A DNA stretch of 64,000 nucleotides from Trichaptum fuscoviolaceum. Lineage: Eukaryota > Basidiomycota > Agaricomycetes > Hymenochaetales > Trichaptaceae. The position numbers and the translations under genes were made by a program. Position 1 is the stretch's first letter. Each line of letters starts with the position of its first letter. The stretch covers positions 1,967,424-2,031,423 of the forward strand of contig CAJSYZ010000001.1 of the NCBI GenBank assembly GCA_910574455.1, read 5' to 3'. The notes under the pieces are model-generated. The model did not search any database. It was given only the letters and a program-made list of their open reading frames with translations, and was not told the origin of the DNA. Shown here in pieces: positions 10,357 through 22,300 of the stretch.

Positions 10357-13321
10357 TCAACTCATCGACATTCCCATAGGTAGACCGTTGAGGATCTTCT
10401 CTACAAGTGCACGCTTCATGAACTGTTCTTCCGCGAGAACGCGAGTGGTCTGTCACAAAGTTGCATGGGGCGGGTAGAGAAGGGTTTCACATAGAGTTCA
10501 TTAATATTCGGTAGCCAGACAGAAAATAGTGATTTACTCACCCGCAAAAATCTCTCAAGGTCAATACGGCCTGAGTTAAGCGCGCGATGAAGGTGATACA
10601 TAGTATCTTCTATTGCGTTGTCTTCCGCCACTAGGTTTATGAGCCTGGCAAGAAAAGGCAGCAAAAGGCAAAACAAAAAAATTGTCAGAGATCTTCGCTC
10701 GCTTGGCAATTGAATTAGCCAAGGTATAATCCCAAAATATACGCACTGATTACCGACTATGCTTGTCGCACACACAAATTCGTCGACATCGACCTCGCCG
10801 CGCCGTCGAACTTCGGCTATCCGTTTCTCACCCTCTGTGACGACATCGTGCCAGCGCGAGGCCACTGACCGACAAACATCCCGTACAGCGACGAGTCGGG
10901 CACTTTCGTCTTTGATGGCCGCTGGTCCCATTAGCAGCTCCGCTTGCATTGCGCGCTGACGTGCAGTCGTGTCTGCAACGGATTGGGACAGCAAAGAAAG
11001 AGAAGATCGGAGTTGATTCAATATTGTACTGTGCAATTGAAGTGTCTGAGGGTTCGGCGGCCGTGGGGGAGCGCCAACGGGATTGAAACTTTGCGCTTGA
11101 GGCATCTGGTCGTCATCCTCATCCAACAAATCAGGAGGTGGGATGGATGGCGCAGGCCGCATGGGTGCTGGTTGAGGGGGAGTGTCATACGCGACGCTCA
11201 ATGACTGGGGACTCATGTCTGGCTGATTCGGTAAACCTACAGTCATATGAGGTGGAACAGGCGGGCGCGAACCTGACTGCTGAAAAGCCATTGAATATGC
11301 AGATGTGGGAGCAGGCGCGACGAGCGCGGGAGGGATATTTGTTTGTTGCACCTGCAGATTGAAACTCTGCGGCTGCGACGTTTGAAACTGTTGCTGAAAT
11401 CCCGATATTGCGCTTATATGCGGCGGCGCCACTGTGGTTCCTTCCGAGAGCGTACCCGAACTTGTTAACTGAGGGCTGAATGGGCTAGATGTAACTGCAG
11501 GATGCTGCACCGTTGTTCTCTGATGTCCATACTGACTAGGTGGAACGGGCGGGCGAGCGGGGGGTGTAGGTGGTCGATATGGCGCGGTGGGTGTGTTCAA
11601 TCCTCCGTGTGGTCTAGAAGTAGCCGAGGGTGGGGCAACATAAGGCGGAGGACTACTGTAACCCGGACCCTGCGCTTGGGTAACCGGGAAGTAAGGTTGC
11701 GGACGAGAAGACGGATGTGGTGGAACAGGTGGACGTCCCTGCGAGTGAGCTTATGACAATCACATACACGAACCGTACAAGGTATATCGGTAAGTGCCTA
11801 TTTTACGTCTTAACGCGCATCGGCAAATACGCACCTGATACAGGCGTTTGCTGAGCGGCTGAGGAGCTGGGTCCGGCAGGTGCGGACGAGTATTCGCGCG
11901 TAGGATGCGGGGGGACCGGAGGAGGCTGCTGTAATAATTTGAGTAAACCATATGTTGGCACTGATCATCAAGGAGAAATAGCGGAAAGAAATCGTAGGGG
12001 ACAGATGGAGCTAATAGTATTGAGACATGTTGAGCGCGAAGGGCGTGGAATTTTTTGACAAGGAGATATAGATTGATTTCAGCGATTTGATATCTCCGTC
12101 AGGACCAATTGAAAGATAGCAGAGCCGTAGTCAAAACACCCAGGATGCGATGGGTTTGGCGATCTACGGCCAGGCGAAACACGGACAACGCGGGAGAGCC
12201 CGCCCAGAATGTCTAGTGACCGGAGTCGCCCCACTGAAACGAGAAAAGGCATAATAGTAAAAGAGAAAAAAAAATTGCACATATATTGCCGTAGCAACTC
12301 GACGGTGATGGAGTAACGGCATGAATTGAGTACGCACAGAGAAATCCTGAGGGCGAGATGTATGAGACGTAGCGTAAGGTTGTATCTGAGGTGTTTGAGG
12401 GTTTGATGCAGGAGCTGAATATGAGCTATCGAGCGCCGCAAAAGTTGGCGGTGTGAATGAATGAGCACCCGTGACCGGGGGCGCAGTAGATGGAATATGG
12501 GACGGAACGCTTGACCCACCGGCAGCGGCAAAGCCTGCAGGATTGGTATTGCTCCCTGGAGAACGTTCGACGCTGGCAGCATGTGCAGGCTGTGGCTTGG
12601 GCGGTATCGCTGGTAAGGTCACGTGACCGCGATTTGGCAGAGCCGGAGGCTGCGCGACGGTACTTGGAGCACCACGCGCGGAGGCAGGCAAGACCGATTC
12701 CGGCAGTGATGGCTGCGGTTCTGAACGTGGTTTCGCATAGAGTGGAGGTTGACGCGAGAACAAATCCTGCATTGCCTCGAGGAGGGCAGTGAGGCTGCAT
12801 GTCTGTAATATTATCGATGACAGCCATTAATCGATTTAATCGTTTGGATAATACCGCGCGGCCGTGGGTGCGGTGGTAGAGATTGTACGTACGTCGGGCT
12901 TCCGGCGCCAGAGGGTGGTGTATTCTAGGTCGCATTTGCCGGAGAGGTCGACCTGGTTGGAGGGCTTGACGAGCATGTCGCTCGTGGGTACGACATAGAC
13001 CAGCGGGGGCTCTTGCGGGTAGGCATGGGTGAGCCAGATGGCGACGGGAATGTTATACGTTGCGCTGCGATAGGCGATAGGGAGGAGCCCATGTAGACAA
13101 AGCAGGAGCTGGGTGCGACCGTCGTCGTAGGCTGCCCATTGACAACACTTAGCAACTTCAAGTTAAGCTGATTGAGATCCGTACTTACTGTATACGTCTG
13201 TCTTTGGCCGCAGCGACGAGCAGCTGTCCAGCGCGCTGAGCACGTCCACATACACACGGTCCGCATTCCGATACGCAGGCGTCTGCTGTCTGAGCCATTT
13301 TGCGGTCAAATCTCTGCTCAT
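10357..13321 (-). CDS. VPS23: ESCRT-I subunit Vps23 (TSG101 homologue)
   Basis: Seven exons, in order of translation: 13321-13189, 13131-12893, 12802-12338, 11928-11835, 11749-10747, 10644-10542, 10449-10357; 709 aa. The N-terminal UEV domain (about 1-150) shows SLRPKTDVY-like and YNIPVAIWLTHAYPQEPP motifs; this ubiquitin-E2-like fold lacks the catalytic Cys and binds ubiquitin. A very long Pro/Ser/Gln-rich linker (about 150-480) follows, then a coiled coil and the C-terminal steadiness box (INLVAEDNAIEDTMYHL ... AEEQFMKRALVEKI). Vps23 sorts ubiquitinated cargo into multivesicular bodies with Vps28 and Vps37. Yeast and human homologues are about 385-390 aa; the excess here is the linker. The 409-bp intron at 11929-12337 is far longer than the others and might hide a further exon. 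The start ATG is where UEV homology begins. Confidence 0.92.
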
Positions 13322-13719
13322 CGTGCAGATCTGAGGAAAGAACAAAGCACAGCGTCGCGGTCGGCACTTGCTCGTCCTGCACAGCTGTCCACCGGAGCAC
13401 TCGCTCATTTCCTCTTTCGGCGATGACACCCTCCTCCGGCCCGTGACACTGGCTTTCCCGTTCAGGGCTCTGGTCAGTCACATCAGGGTCCCTCTTTGGC
13501 GGCGCGAGTGCGCTCCAGCCAGTTGGCGGGTCTTCCAAACTCCGCCGGTTCCTGGACAAGTCTCTGAGAACTGGGGTCGCTCCTCCCACAACGGGAACCA
13601 CGGACCTGGGACACCCCGAATCTAACCCTACCGCCTCCTTTAGCCTATCCGTCCGTCACGCGCTCGGAGAATTCAACCACTTATTCGGCTAGTCGCTCGC
13701 AAATTTCGCAAAATTTATC

Positions 13720-14302
13720 TAGTCTCGTAACCAGACCGCCGCTCTTTATAAGGCAAGCGGAGCTTGCGACGCGTAGCGGTCTGGCAATTACCGAAAATTT
13801 TACAAGGGCCGCCAGGGGAGTTTAAAATAAATACAAATGTAGTAGTGAAACCATGTTCACGGTGTGGCCGAGACGTGATTAAAATTTAATTGAGTTTATG
13901 ACATCAGTGTGACCTGAGAGTCACACGTATGTAAATAACGTGAGAGGGGTACGATGTCGGCTGGTAGTGTTGAGCAGCATAATTTCTATTTGATAAATTA
14001 AACCCGTAGCCGTTCATAGTGTCTATACGACGGGTCGACACCGTGAACGAGCAAAAGCGCTCGCGAAGCGCTGGATCGCTCGTTTTCCCGTGCGTGACAC
14101 GCACCTCAGGGCAGACTGATCGAAACTAGGTTTGCTATCATGTTATTTTTGGAGTCTAGTATACCTGACATCTCGCTACTACATTTAGATATAATTCAAA
14201 CTCCCCTGGCGGCTCATGTAAAATTTTCGGTAACTTCCAGGCCGCTACGCTTCGCAAGCTCCGCTTGCCTTAAAGAGAGTAGCTGGCCTGGTCACGAGGC
14301 TA
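13720..14302. mobile_element. 583-bp non-autonomous element with long TIRs and 9-bp TSD (Mutator-like MITE)
   Basis: The left arm (13720-13848) starts TAGTCTCGTAACC. The right arm (14172-14302), read on the complement, starts TAGCCTCGTGACC. The two arms stay alignable for about 130 bp, roughly 85 percent identical by eye, sharing long blocks such as GGCAAGCGGAGCTTGCGA and ACCGAAAATTTTAC. The element is flanked by a perfect 9-bp direct repeat AAATTTATC (13711-13719 and 14303-14311). Long TIRs with 9-bp duplications are typical of Mutator-like (MULE) elements. The ~320-bp core has no transposase, so movement would need a partner elsewhere. Divergence between the arms suggests it is not very recent, although the TSD is intact. 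Confidence 0.85.
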
Positions 14303-14679
14303 AAATTTATCCAGACAGCGGACGTGTGGCCAGCTACCCCGGCGCCCTCCCGCGTGTCGCAGCGTCGCCACAGCGCAGGCTGCGCGCATACATGAGCTGG
14401 TGGAAATGGCCTGGGGCTCTTCGGGGGGCAGGAAGAGGCATCGGACTGGATGAGGAAGGCTGAAGGAGCGCATGTTTTTGTCGGACCGTAAGAGAACAAA
14501 AGGACCCAGAAGAGTGGATGAGGGTTGTCCGCGGTGTGAGCCGGCATTAGGCGCGTGCCGACGAGATGAGAGCCTTACATAATTCTGGTTGAGATTTACT
14601 AAGTCTCCAATGATTCGGGTTTAATCTGCTTAACTGGGAAGGAAGCAGAGTAGATCTGAGATGCCAGATCGCCCCCGCC

Positions 14680-14686
14680 TATAAGA
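14680..14686 (+). promoter_or_regulatory. TATA-like box of the TEA gene
   Basis: TATAAGA lies 107-113 bp upstream of the ATG at 14793, in a region turning C-rich toward the start codon. Position and sequence suit a TATA box; no transcript data support it. Confidence 0.4.
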
Positions 14687-14792
14687 GAGAAAGCTTCGGA
14701 CGGTGGACATCCCATAGCCAAGTCCGTGCCCGTCCTCCTCCCGCCCTCACACCCCGCTGAGCACTCGACGCCAGAGCGCACAGCGTTCAACA

Positions 14793-16344
14793 ATGCAGTC
14801 CACCATGCAGCCCCTCAGACCAGATCCCCTCCCCCAGCGTCGCCATCGCAAGATGCTCAAGGACGGCACCAGCGAGGTCTGGCCACAGGAGGCTGAAAAC
14901 GTCTTTCTCGACGGCCTGCGCGAGTACTGGAACTCCCCCTGGGCCAACTTCTCGCGCGGTCGCTCCCGCTGGCGCAACCAGTATCTTGTCGATTATCTCA
15001 AGAAGAACGGCATCGAGCGGTCAAAGAAGCAGGTTGCTTCGCATATACAGGTCTTGAGGAATATGTGGAAGGGTCATCCAGGTACGTCTCTTTGTGTCAA
15101 AGGATATCTAATTTCTTACGCGCGTCACTGTAGAGTTCTGCCTGGTGGCAGGTCCGGATGAGCTCTCAGAGGCCTCGTCTGCTTCGGACCGTCATTCACC
15201 TCCTCAGCGAAGCAGCAAGATCTCCCCTTCCCCCTCTCGCCGTCGCCCATCTGTGTCCCACTCATCTCCACCATCGACCCCCACGTCCTTCGATGCTGAC
15301 TACACAGATCTCGGCCCCCACCGCTCGCCAAGCTTCTCGCTTTCCCCCCTCACCACAATCAAGACTGAGTACCCTCAAGTTTCGCCCTTTGAAACCCCAT
15401 CCGGTCTCCCCTCGGTTCTGGAGATCGGCTTCCAGCCCTCCCCGATCTCGGTGAACCGTGTCGCCGGCCTTTGTCTTTGGGCCGACGGCATGGACCCCAA
15501 TTACATCGACGTCGACGCCCTCCCGTTCGCTTCGCCCTCGTCCCCTGGACTGCCAGCCTCGCCCAGCGGTCCGACGCATATACCTCCCTCCGGTGTTGTG
15601 CGAACCAGCCTGCGCGTGAAGCTGACCATGCCTGTGGATGTCACGAGCGGCAGCATCTCCGGATTCAGCGGTGCCCTCTCATTCGCCGGTCCCGTCGCGT
15701 CCTCGGCAGAATGCCTGACAAGGGTGCATGTCGACAACGTTTGCGTCTCCCGCGAGACGGGTCGACTCATCCCTGTCAACGAGCCAGCGGGCGGTGCAAG
15801 CCGCACGCCCACGCCCTTTGTAGCCATGCTACCTGACTCGTGGCTCACTCGTTGTCGCTTGCTGGATACGGAAGGCAAGAAGACAATCGTAACACAGCAG
15901 GTTGTAGTGGACGCAGAGGCTATCTTTGTCGTCATCTATGACTTGCATCGCACACGAGTTTCCCCGGGCCCTATGGGCTCGCCTTCCTTACAGAGACCGA
16001 CTGCGGAGCTCATGCTGTGGAATAAACACGTCGATTCCGCAGTCTCAGCCCCGCCCCCTCCAGCGCTGCTCCCGCTCCCCATGAGCTCCCCGAGCACGAG
16101 CCGGTTCGGAGACGCGGGCAATGCCGCAAACGCGTACTTGTACAGCACGGCCGCGGCGCTTTCAGGCAACCAGATCCCGCAGTACATGTCACCGGTGCAG
16201 CACCACTCGCCCCACTCACCGCCAGCCACCCAAATGCACGGCCACTACAGCCAGAGTCTCAACAGTCCGGGGCTCGCGAATACGGCACGAATATCTGATT
16301 TCCACTCAAATCTCACGAATCCTTGTATGCTATATTCCTTCTAG
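14793..16344 (+). CDS. TEA/ATTS-domain transcription factor
   Basis: Two exons, 14793-15081 and 15134-16344, give 499 aa. The TEA DNA-binding domain lies near the N-terminus (about 26-97). It contains VWPQEAENVFLDGL for helix 1 and the recognition-helix signature RSKKQVASHIQVLRNMW. Fungal relatives (Tec1, AbaA) bind CATTCY-type sites and control filamentous growth, conidiation or mating; metazoan TEADs are more distant. The rest is Ser/Pro-rich with a more ordered middle (about 240-370), possibly the partner-binding part. The intron is phase 1, 52 bp, just after the DNA-binding domain. The ATG at 14793 is the first in frame; a second at 14805 would also leave the domain intact. The target pathway cannot be told from sequence. 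Confidence 0.88.
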
Positions 16345-19300
16345 GCCTAACCCGAGTCAATCGGTTTATACCCTCCACCTACGACTCTTACGACCTTTCG
16401 ATTGTGCTATCAGCTGCTGCTCTGCAGTCTCCTTTTTTTTCCCTTTACGTGCCTTTGTCCAGGTGCCCCAAGCCCCTGTCGACACCCTGATCCGATCGAT
16501 TGACCTTTACCTCACTTGGTTCACTGTGATATTGTTATGTTATCTCATACACCTGTTTTCTATTGTCTATGCTATGCTCGCTGCTTAGTTTCCCCTCCCC
16601 GCCATTTTTCATCTCAAATCCCTCCCCCTTCCCTCATCTCGGTCCAGAATGCAAGGAACTGTGTGCGTTGGCTCTGCGGAAGTGTTAGCTTCTTTGTGTC
16701 CATATAACGATATATCTTCATATATTTTTTACCCTTACTGCAGTTGTACATGTACATTATTCATTAACACATATGTATCGGATTGTTTTTGTGCATCCCT
16801 ACTCCTCTTTCCTGGATGGCTTTTTTTACCACCCTGATTTTTTTCCTTCTGTTATGGTACATCACAAATTTCATAGTTGCATGTCTTCGCGGGATGCCTT
16901 GATGAAATAGACGCGTTTCAGACTATGTCAAGTTTTTCTGTAGTAAGAGTGTAACGGACCTAGAAGGAAGCTAATATTGGGCCTGAGGGGGGGGCGCCTG
17001 TTGGACCCGAACTGCAATAGAACGTCAAACCCGGCCCACGGTGCAACGCCTCTTCGCCTCGGAGCTCATCGAGCGCATTAGTGCGGGGTAAGGCGCATCT
17101 GTGCGTAGATCCTCGACCTGCGCGCCCATTATATGCTTATTCGGAACGGAGAAACCCACACGCACACGCACGAGAGGCACGGGATTGGACTCGGGCAGAA
17201 CAGATGGTATCGCTACCGCGATCGTGAAACTGTACTTTCAAGGAGGATCACCCGGATCTGGATTCCCCCCCCCTCCTAGAGTCAGCAACATATATGCACC
17301 ATATGCCCGCTGCAATCAGAGGGTGTGGTCTAGCTTCAGCGGGAAGCTGGAGCTGCGAATATTGCTTACTGTATTACTGCCAGTGTCAGACGCTCGACTA
17401 TCTCGCACCGGAGATCAATCCTGTGCGAGATTGGTTCAAGTTACTGACCAATCCCAGGCGCACTCGTCCTATTAACTAGTGGTACTACATGTTTCCGCTT
17501 TGATATATAATACCATGGATTTATACTTATAACTCGGCGGACTTCTGGGCTCACCGTTGCAGTAATAAAAGAAAGAAAGGGGGGAAAAAAGGGTGCGCGC
17601 ATTTCCTATCAGGCGGTAGTGCGATGGTCATGGTAAAACATCTACTACTATTGAACGCGGGCTGGCAACGCGTACGAGCGCGGGGGGAGCGAGATGAGGG
17701 AAAACGAGAACGACGGAGCGGATGCGTTCATGTTCCCTGGTACTCAGCACGCCCACCCTCTACTAGTAGCTTGACATTAAGAGACTTCTTTATTAAAGTA
17801 ATCCCATCGGGAAAGAGAAAAAGGCACACACTGGAGGAATTCATTTTAAACGCGTATTTGGCTGGATTTGGGCGGGCTTCCTTCCCCCCCTCCTAATCTC
17901 CCCCTTCTTCATATATGTATGTACTACATACGACCGGCCGGCCGGGTGGCTGGACATCTCCGGGTGGTATGCAGTCACTGGCAGTCGAGTCTGGCGACAC
18001 AGCACATGACCCGTCGGACTGATGGCGTGCGCCGCCGCACCCGTGGAGACTCGAGATGGCATGGCAGACGCAGTCCTCTCGGAGGTGAAGGCACCCAGCC
18101 CGACCTTGATATACACACATGACATAGACTACTAGTAGGTAAGCAAGACAGCCCGAGCCTCTAGTGCAGCAGTGAGCAGTGAGCCCGGGGCGAGCAATTC
18201 CGGGATTCCGGGTTTGGGCATCTTCTGAGCTTGTACCGGCCGAGCGTCCGAGTGTGCGACGCACTACATACGGTGTATAGCTGCTATTGCTATACACCCT
18301 GGCCGTGACGTGTGGTATTCACAAGCGCCGGCGGCCCTAGTTCTTATAGATAGCATAGAGAAGGATTACTGGCGCCTTCTAGCCTGCATGAACAGCGTGC
18401 TTCCCAGGTGGAAATCGATAGCTTAGCGTAGCGTAGATTGTTGACACTATTGCGTTTCGGTCTGCAGGCCCGACGGGAAGAACGGGGGAGATCGACGTGA
18501 TGGTGTTCATGGAAACCCGGTTCGATTCGATGGAAGACTTTGTCCTGGTCGTGACAGGTTTGAGTGTCGATAAGAGGAGGCGGGACGGGGGAGGACGAGT
18601 GATTGCTTTCTCGGAGATACCCCCAAAGTTGACATACCGTATACGGGCAAGGGAGGGAGCGCCGCCGTGGGTCCAGACCCGCTGTGGCTCTATTGGTTCA
18701 CTGAATGCAGTGATCGCTGGAAAACGAGGTGCAGACCCTCGACGTTGGTGTGCATGGGTGCCAGTGTTTTGTGTAGCACCGAGCGCGACCAAAGACCGGG
18801 ATCCAGCGTGAAAATTGAGTGAACGTACGACATGACTCCCCTCAAATGAAAGCACATATTGATAGAACGGAACTAGAACAAGTGCAAGCACGCAGCGAAA
18901 GCAGCTTGCTCTGGCATTCGATTTCGAGGAACTCGGAGGGATGCGCTCGGCTGAAGAACAAAGTTCAATGACGAGGGTTGACGAGGACCGGAGGCTGTGA
19001 CGGGGCCGCAGTGGATGTTGATGGTGTGCGCGAGGTCGTCTGACTGAGTCGGCGTCAGAACAAGAGCGGGTTCTGGGATCAGTGCATCTGCCGTATGGAG
19101 AGTGAGAGGAGAACGTATATAGACGCCGTGGCCAGCGTTGCTGTCACGCTTTAGGGTTTAAGCCTGTCACGCTCAGAGCTCGACATTGGCATCATCGACT
19201 CTATTTGCGCCCGATCAGCCGAGGCAGACGCTGCGCATAACTTTCGTTTCAACCCAAACAGCCGCTCCCAATAGGCCAAGCTCACATGAACATGAGAACA

Positions 19301-22300
19301 GCGCAGTGACGTGTGTATAGATCTCCGGCCGACCTAATATCTCCCGCCCGTGTAATATGACCGGCCTTTACACATCCTCGCATCCAATGCGGCCCACGAC
19401 AGGTATGTATTAGTTTCATCGATAAAGCTCATAACACACATCCGCCTTTTTTCTATGAAGCAATGTGTGTGCACTAATAGCGATTATCGCAAGCAGGCGC
19501 TATGGATGTAAGAACTCACCGCTGTGTCGGGTCTGTCCTGCCTACTTGCGAACTTAGGCATAGACAGCGCAATGATCCATACATACTTAGAGCCTCGCAC
19601 CGGAGGCCCGGTCGCCCGATCGGACCTTGCACTCAACACTGTGTATTTCAGTGCACGGAACCAAATACTGCACTTTTTGTGTCGTCCAGCCATGCCGTCA
19701 TGGAGTCCTCTGTCTCTGACCGTTGACGACCCTTTCCGTCCGTGCCACTCGTAAAACGCGCTGTATCGCCGTTGCGACCGGACGCCATGATACCCGGCCG
19801 CTCTCCTCATTTAATCCCACTCGTTAAGGCACCTGCAGCAGAGGTCAGATGCGCCCGCAGTTGGTGCGTGTATGCGTTTGTGTGGGGTATGGACGCCACG
19901 GACATCCGAAGGCCTCAAGGTGGCATCGGCGAGCTTTCGACTCGGACTGCCTCGAGGCCTTTTCATCGGTCCATCGTGTGCAGCTCAACCGCAGGCTCCA
20001 GCAAATTAGCAAGACCTCCCCAGCTGTCAACAAATCAAGCTGGATGAAATAAACCCGTTTGCACGGAGAAAACAGTGCCTCGGACCGAGGAAAAGATATT
20101 TTCAAAGATAAAGCTCGGATATTCCGGGCGGGACCGCTGCTCCTGACCTGACGTCTCCCTGGATCCTGCGATCCACTGGTTTGATGGCGGAAGCAATTCT
20201 GGTCCACGACCGCGGAGTGTCGGCGTGCGACCGGAACCAATCCTTCGCTGCCCGTTGCTGTTGCACTCATGCTCGCCGCCCTTCATAACACGAATGCGCC
20301 TATACATGGCTCGGCCTGCCCGTATCTGATGACGTTTACGACACTCATCCGAGGAAAGAAACTAATACGAAGACGAACTGACCCGATTATCGCGGGGCTG
20401 GTGGGTGGCCGGGATGCATGGCACTCATGTGTCCAATTCAACATATCTGGAAATCCGCGCCCGTGCAAAGAAGGAACTCTCAAAGCGCTGGGTGGACGTC
20501 CTCGCCATCAACTATGAGCTTGGAAGTAATTACGGCCGGTGCTTGATTCGAGCCTGTGTGTATTTCTCCGAGAAAGTGCGGCCATAGGCTCAGTTGCTCA
20601 ATATCCTGCGTGATTGAGTCCGGGACCTTGATGTACCAGATTGCTTCCGCTGAAGTTAAATATGCGTGGGAATAAACTGCGAATGTTGCACTTAAACTTA
20701 CAAGTCCATCTCGTGAAATAGACAATCGACAATCGATGCAGCAGATACACAAATCAACAGCGACGGGCAGCTCGGCTCTCTTATCGCAAGACATCGAGAT
20801 ACTCAGCATCAGTGGGGACCATCTGACACAGGTCATAGCCAGCGCTGACGTTGACTGTTTCTTCCGACATACAAGGACAAGGAGACTTGAGACTAATAAG
20901 CACAACTCTGACTTGTCGATAAAGGCGTGTGGATCGCGTGCGCAGCCGTACACTCGGACCAACGGTTAATCGCCAGCTCTGCCAGTGCAGCCTCTGCTTG
21001 TGCGACGGGCTTCGGTCCGGCATACGAGGTTTTGCGTTGCCACCACAGGAGTCGTAGGTAAGTAATCGCCTCCATGTAGTGTATTCAGCGGGCCATGTGC
21101 CGAGCTCCCTAGTAGCCTCCCTTGTATGCGCGATAGGAGCTTTGGAACAAAGCAACTGACCATACAGGTCAACGGATAGGCTAGCTCATCGATAACGGCC
21201 TGTCATCCTACGGGATATGAACCAGAATATACAAATACGCAAGGGCCGGAACTCTGAACCAGCGTCGGAATGCCAGAGGAAGTCTGAGGGCACGCTGCGA
21301 TGACGTGCGTCGTCCCCCGCAAATCATTTTCATCGGACGCTAGTCTGGCATACTGAGCCCGCTTCACGCTGTCTTTCCTGTTTTCGTCTGTGCGGGGAAA
21401 TAAGGAAACAAAGTGCTGCCTGTGGTCAGGTACAGCTGTTTGCATTTAAATCTGATCGCGATCGAGTCTGCCTCGCGTACGCGCAAAGACACAGCACGCT
21501 CGGGACTGGATTGGCTGCGTGAAGCCTCGCGCGGCTACCCGAATTTCAGACGAAATTGGCGCTCCTTTTCGTTCTTGACTATCAACTGTCGGAGAGCAGA
21601 CACCGGGACCCGGATTTCGCCTCGACGACAACTGAAATGCATTCAAATAACATACATATTGCCACGCAATCGCTGGCACGTCTGGTACCTCCAATACAAA
21701 CATACGTACGTAGTACCTAGCACCGTGACGCGAATTGGATTTGGTTCCGTTTTTGCTTTGCCTTGCCGATGCGCTCATACATGCTAATTGCCCCGTCAGC
21801 GCCCACACCAGATAGCAAAGCACAAAATGGACTCGACATTGGCATTGGATTGCATACATGTATATGTATCTGATCGTAGATCATAAGGTACCCCGTAACG
21901 GATCGACTGCGTCCCACCTGCTGTTATCAAATCCTATACTGAGAATGTTTGTTTCCAACCAGTCCAGCGCACCGGTGTAGCTAGGCATGCCTCCTCCGGT
22001 CTGTCCTTGGTTGCTAGCCCAGAGAGCGCCGGAGTCTGAAGAACAGTCCTTCTTTTCTACCAACTTCTGACTTCGGCGTAGACTCGCTGCGAGCGCGCGC
22101 GAGACTATGCATGTGCTCAGGACCGGGAATTATTCTACTATTTCGACGAGAGAGCTCCACAGTCTACTGCCAGCCTCACACACACACACTATGTAGTAGT
22201 AGCATTAGTACCCATGGAACTCTCGGATGTGCTCCGGAATTCTCAAGCACACAAAAGAAATTAATTTCGCTTAAAACACTTCGCGCTATTCTTCGCGAAG

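Larger units (their letters stand above)
13322..14792. other. Intergenic between divergent VPS23 and TEA genes, with inserted element
   Basis: This 1.5-kb space contains both promoters. The 583-bp inverted-repeat element at 13720-14302 makes up 40 percent of it. A TATA-like TATAAGA lies at 14680-14686, about 110 bp before the TEA gene ATG. No coding region is supported. Confidence 0.55.

Noticed and set aside
18500..18560. GGTTCGATTCGA resembling a tRNA T-loop
   Set aside because: No acceptor stem, D-arm or anticodon arm can be folded around it.
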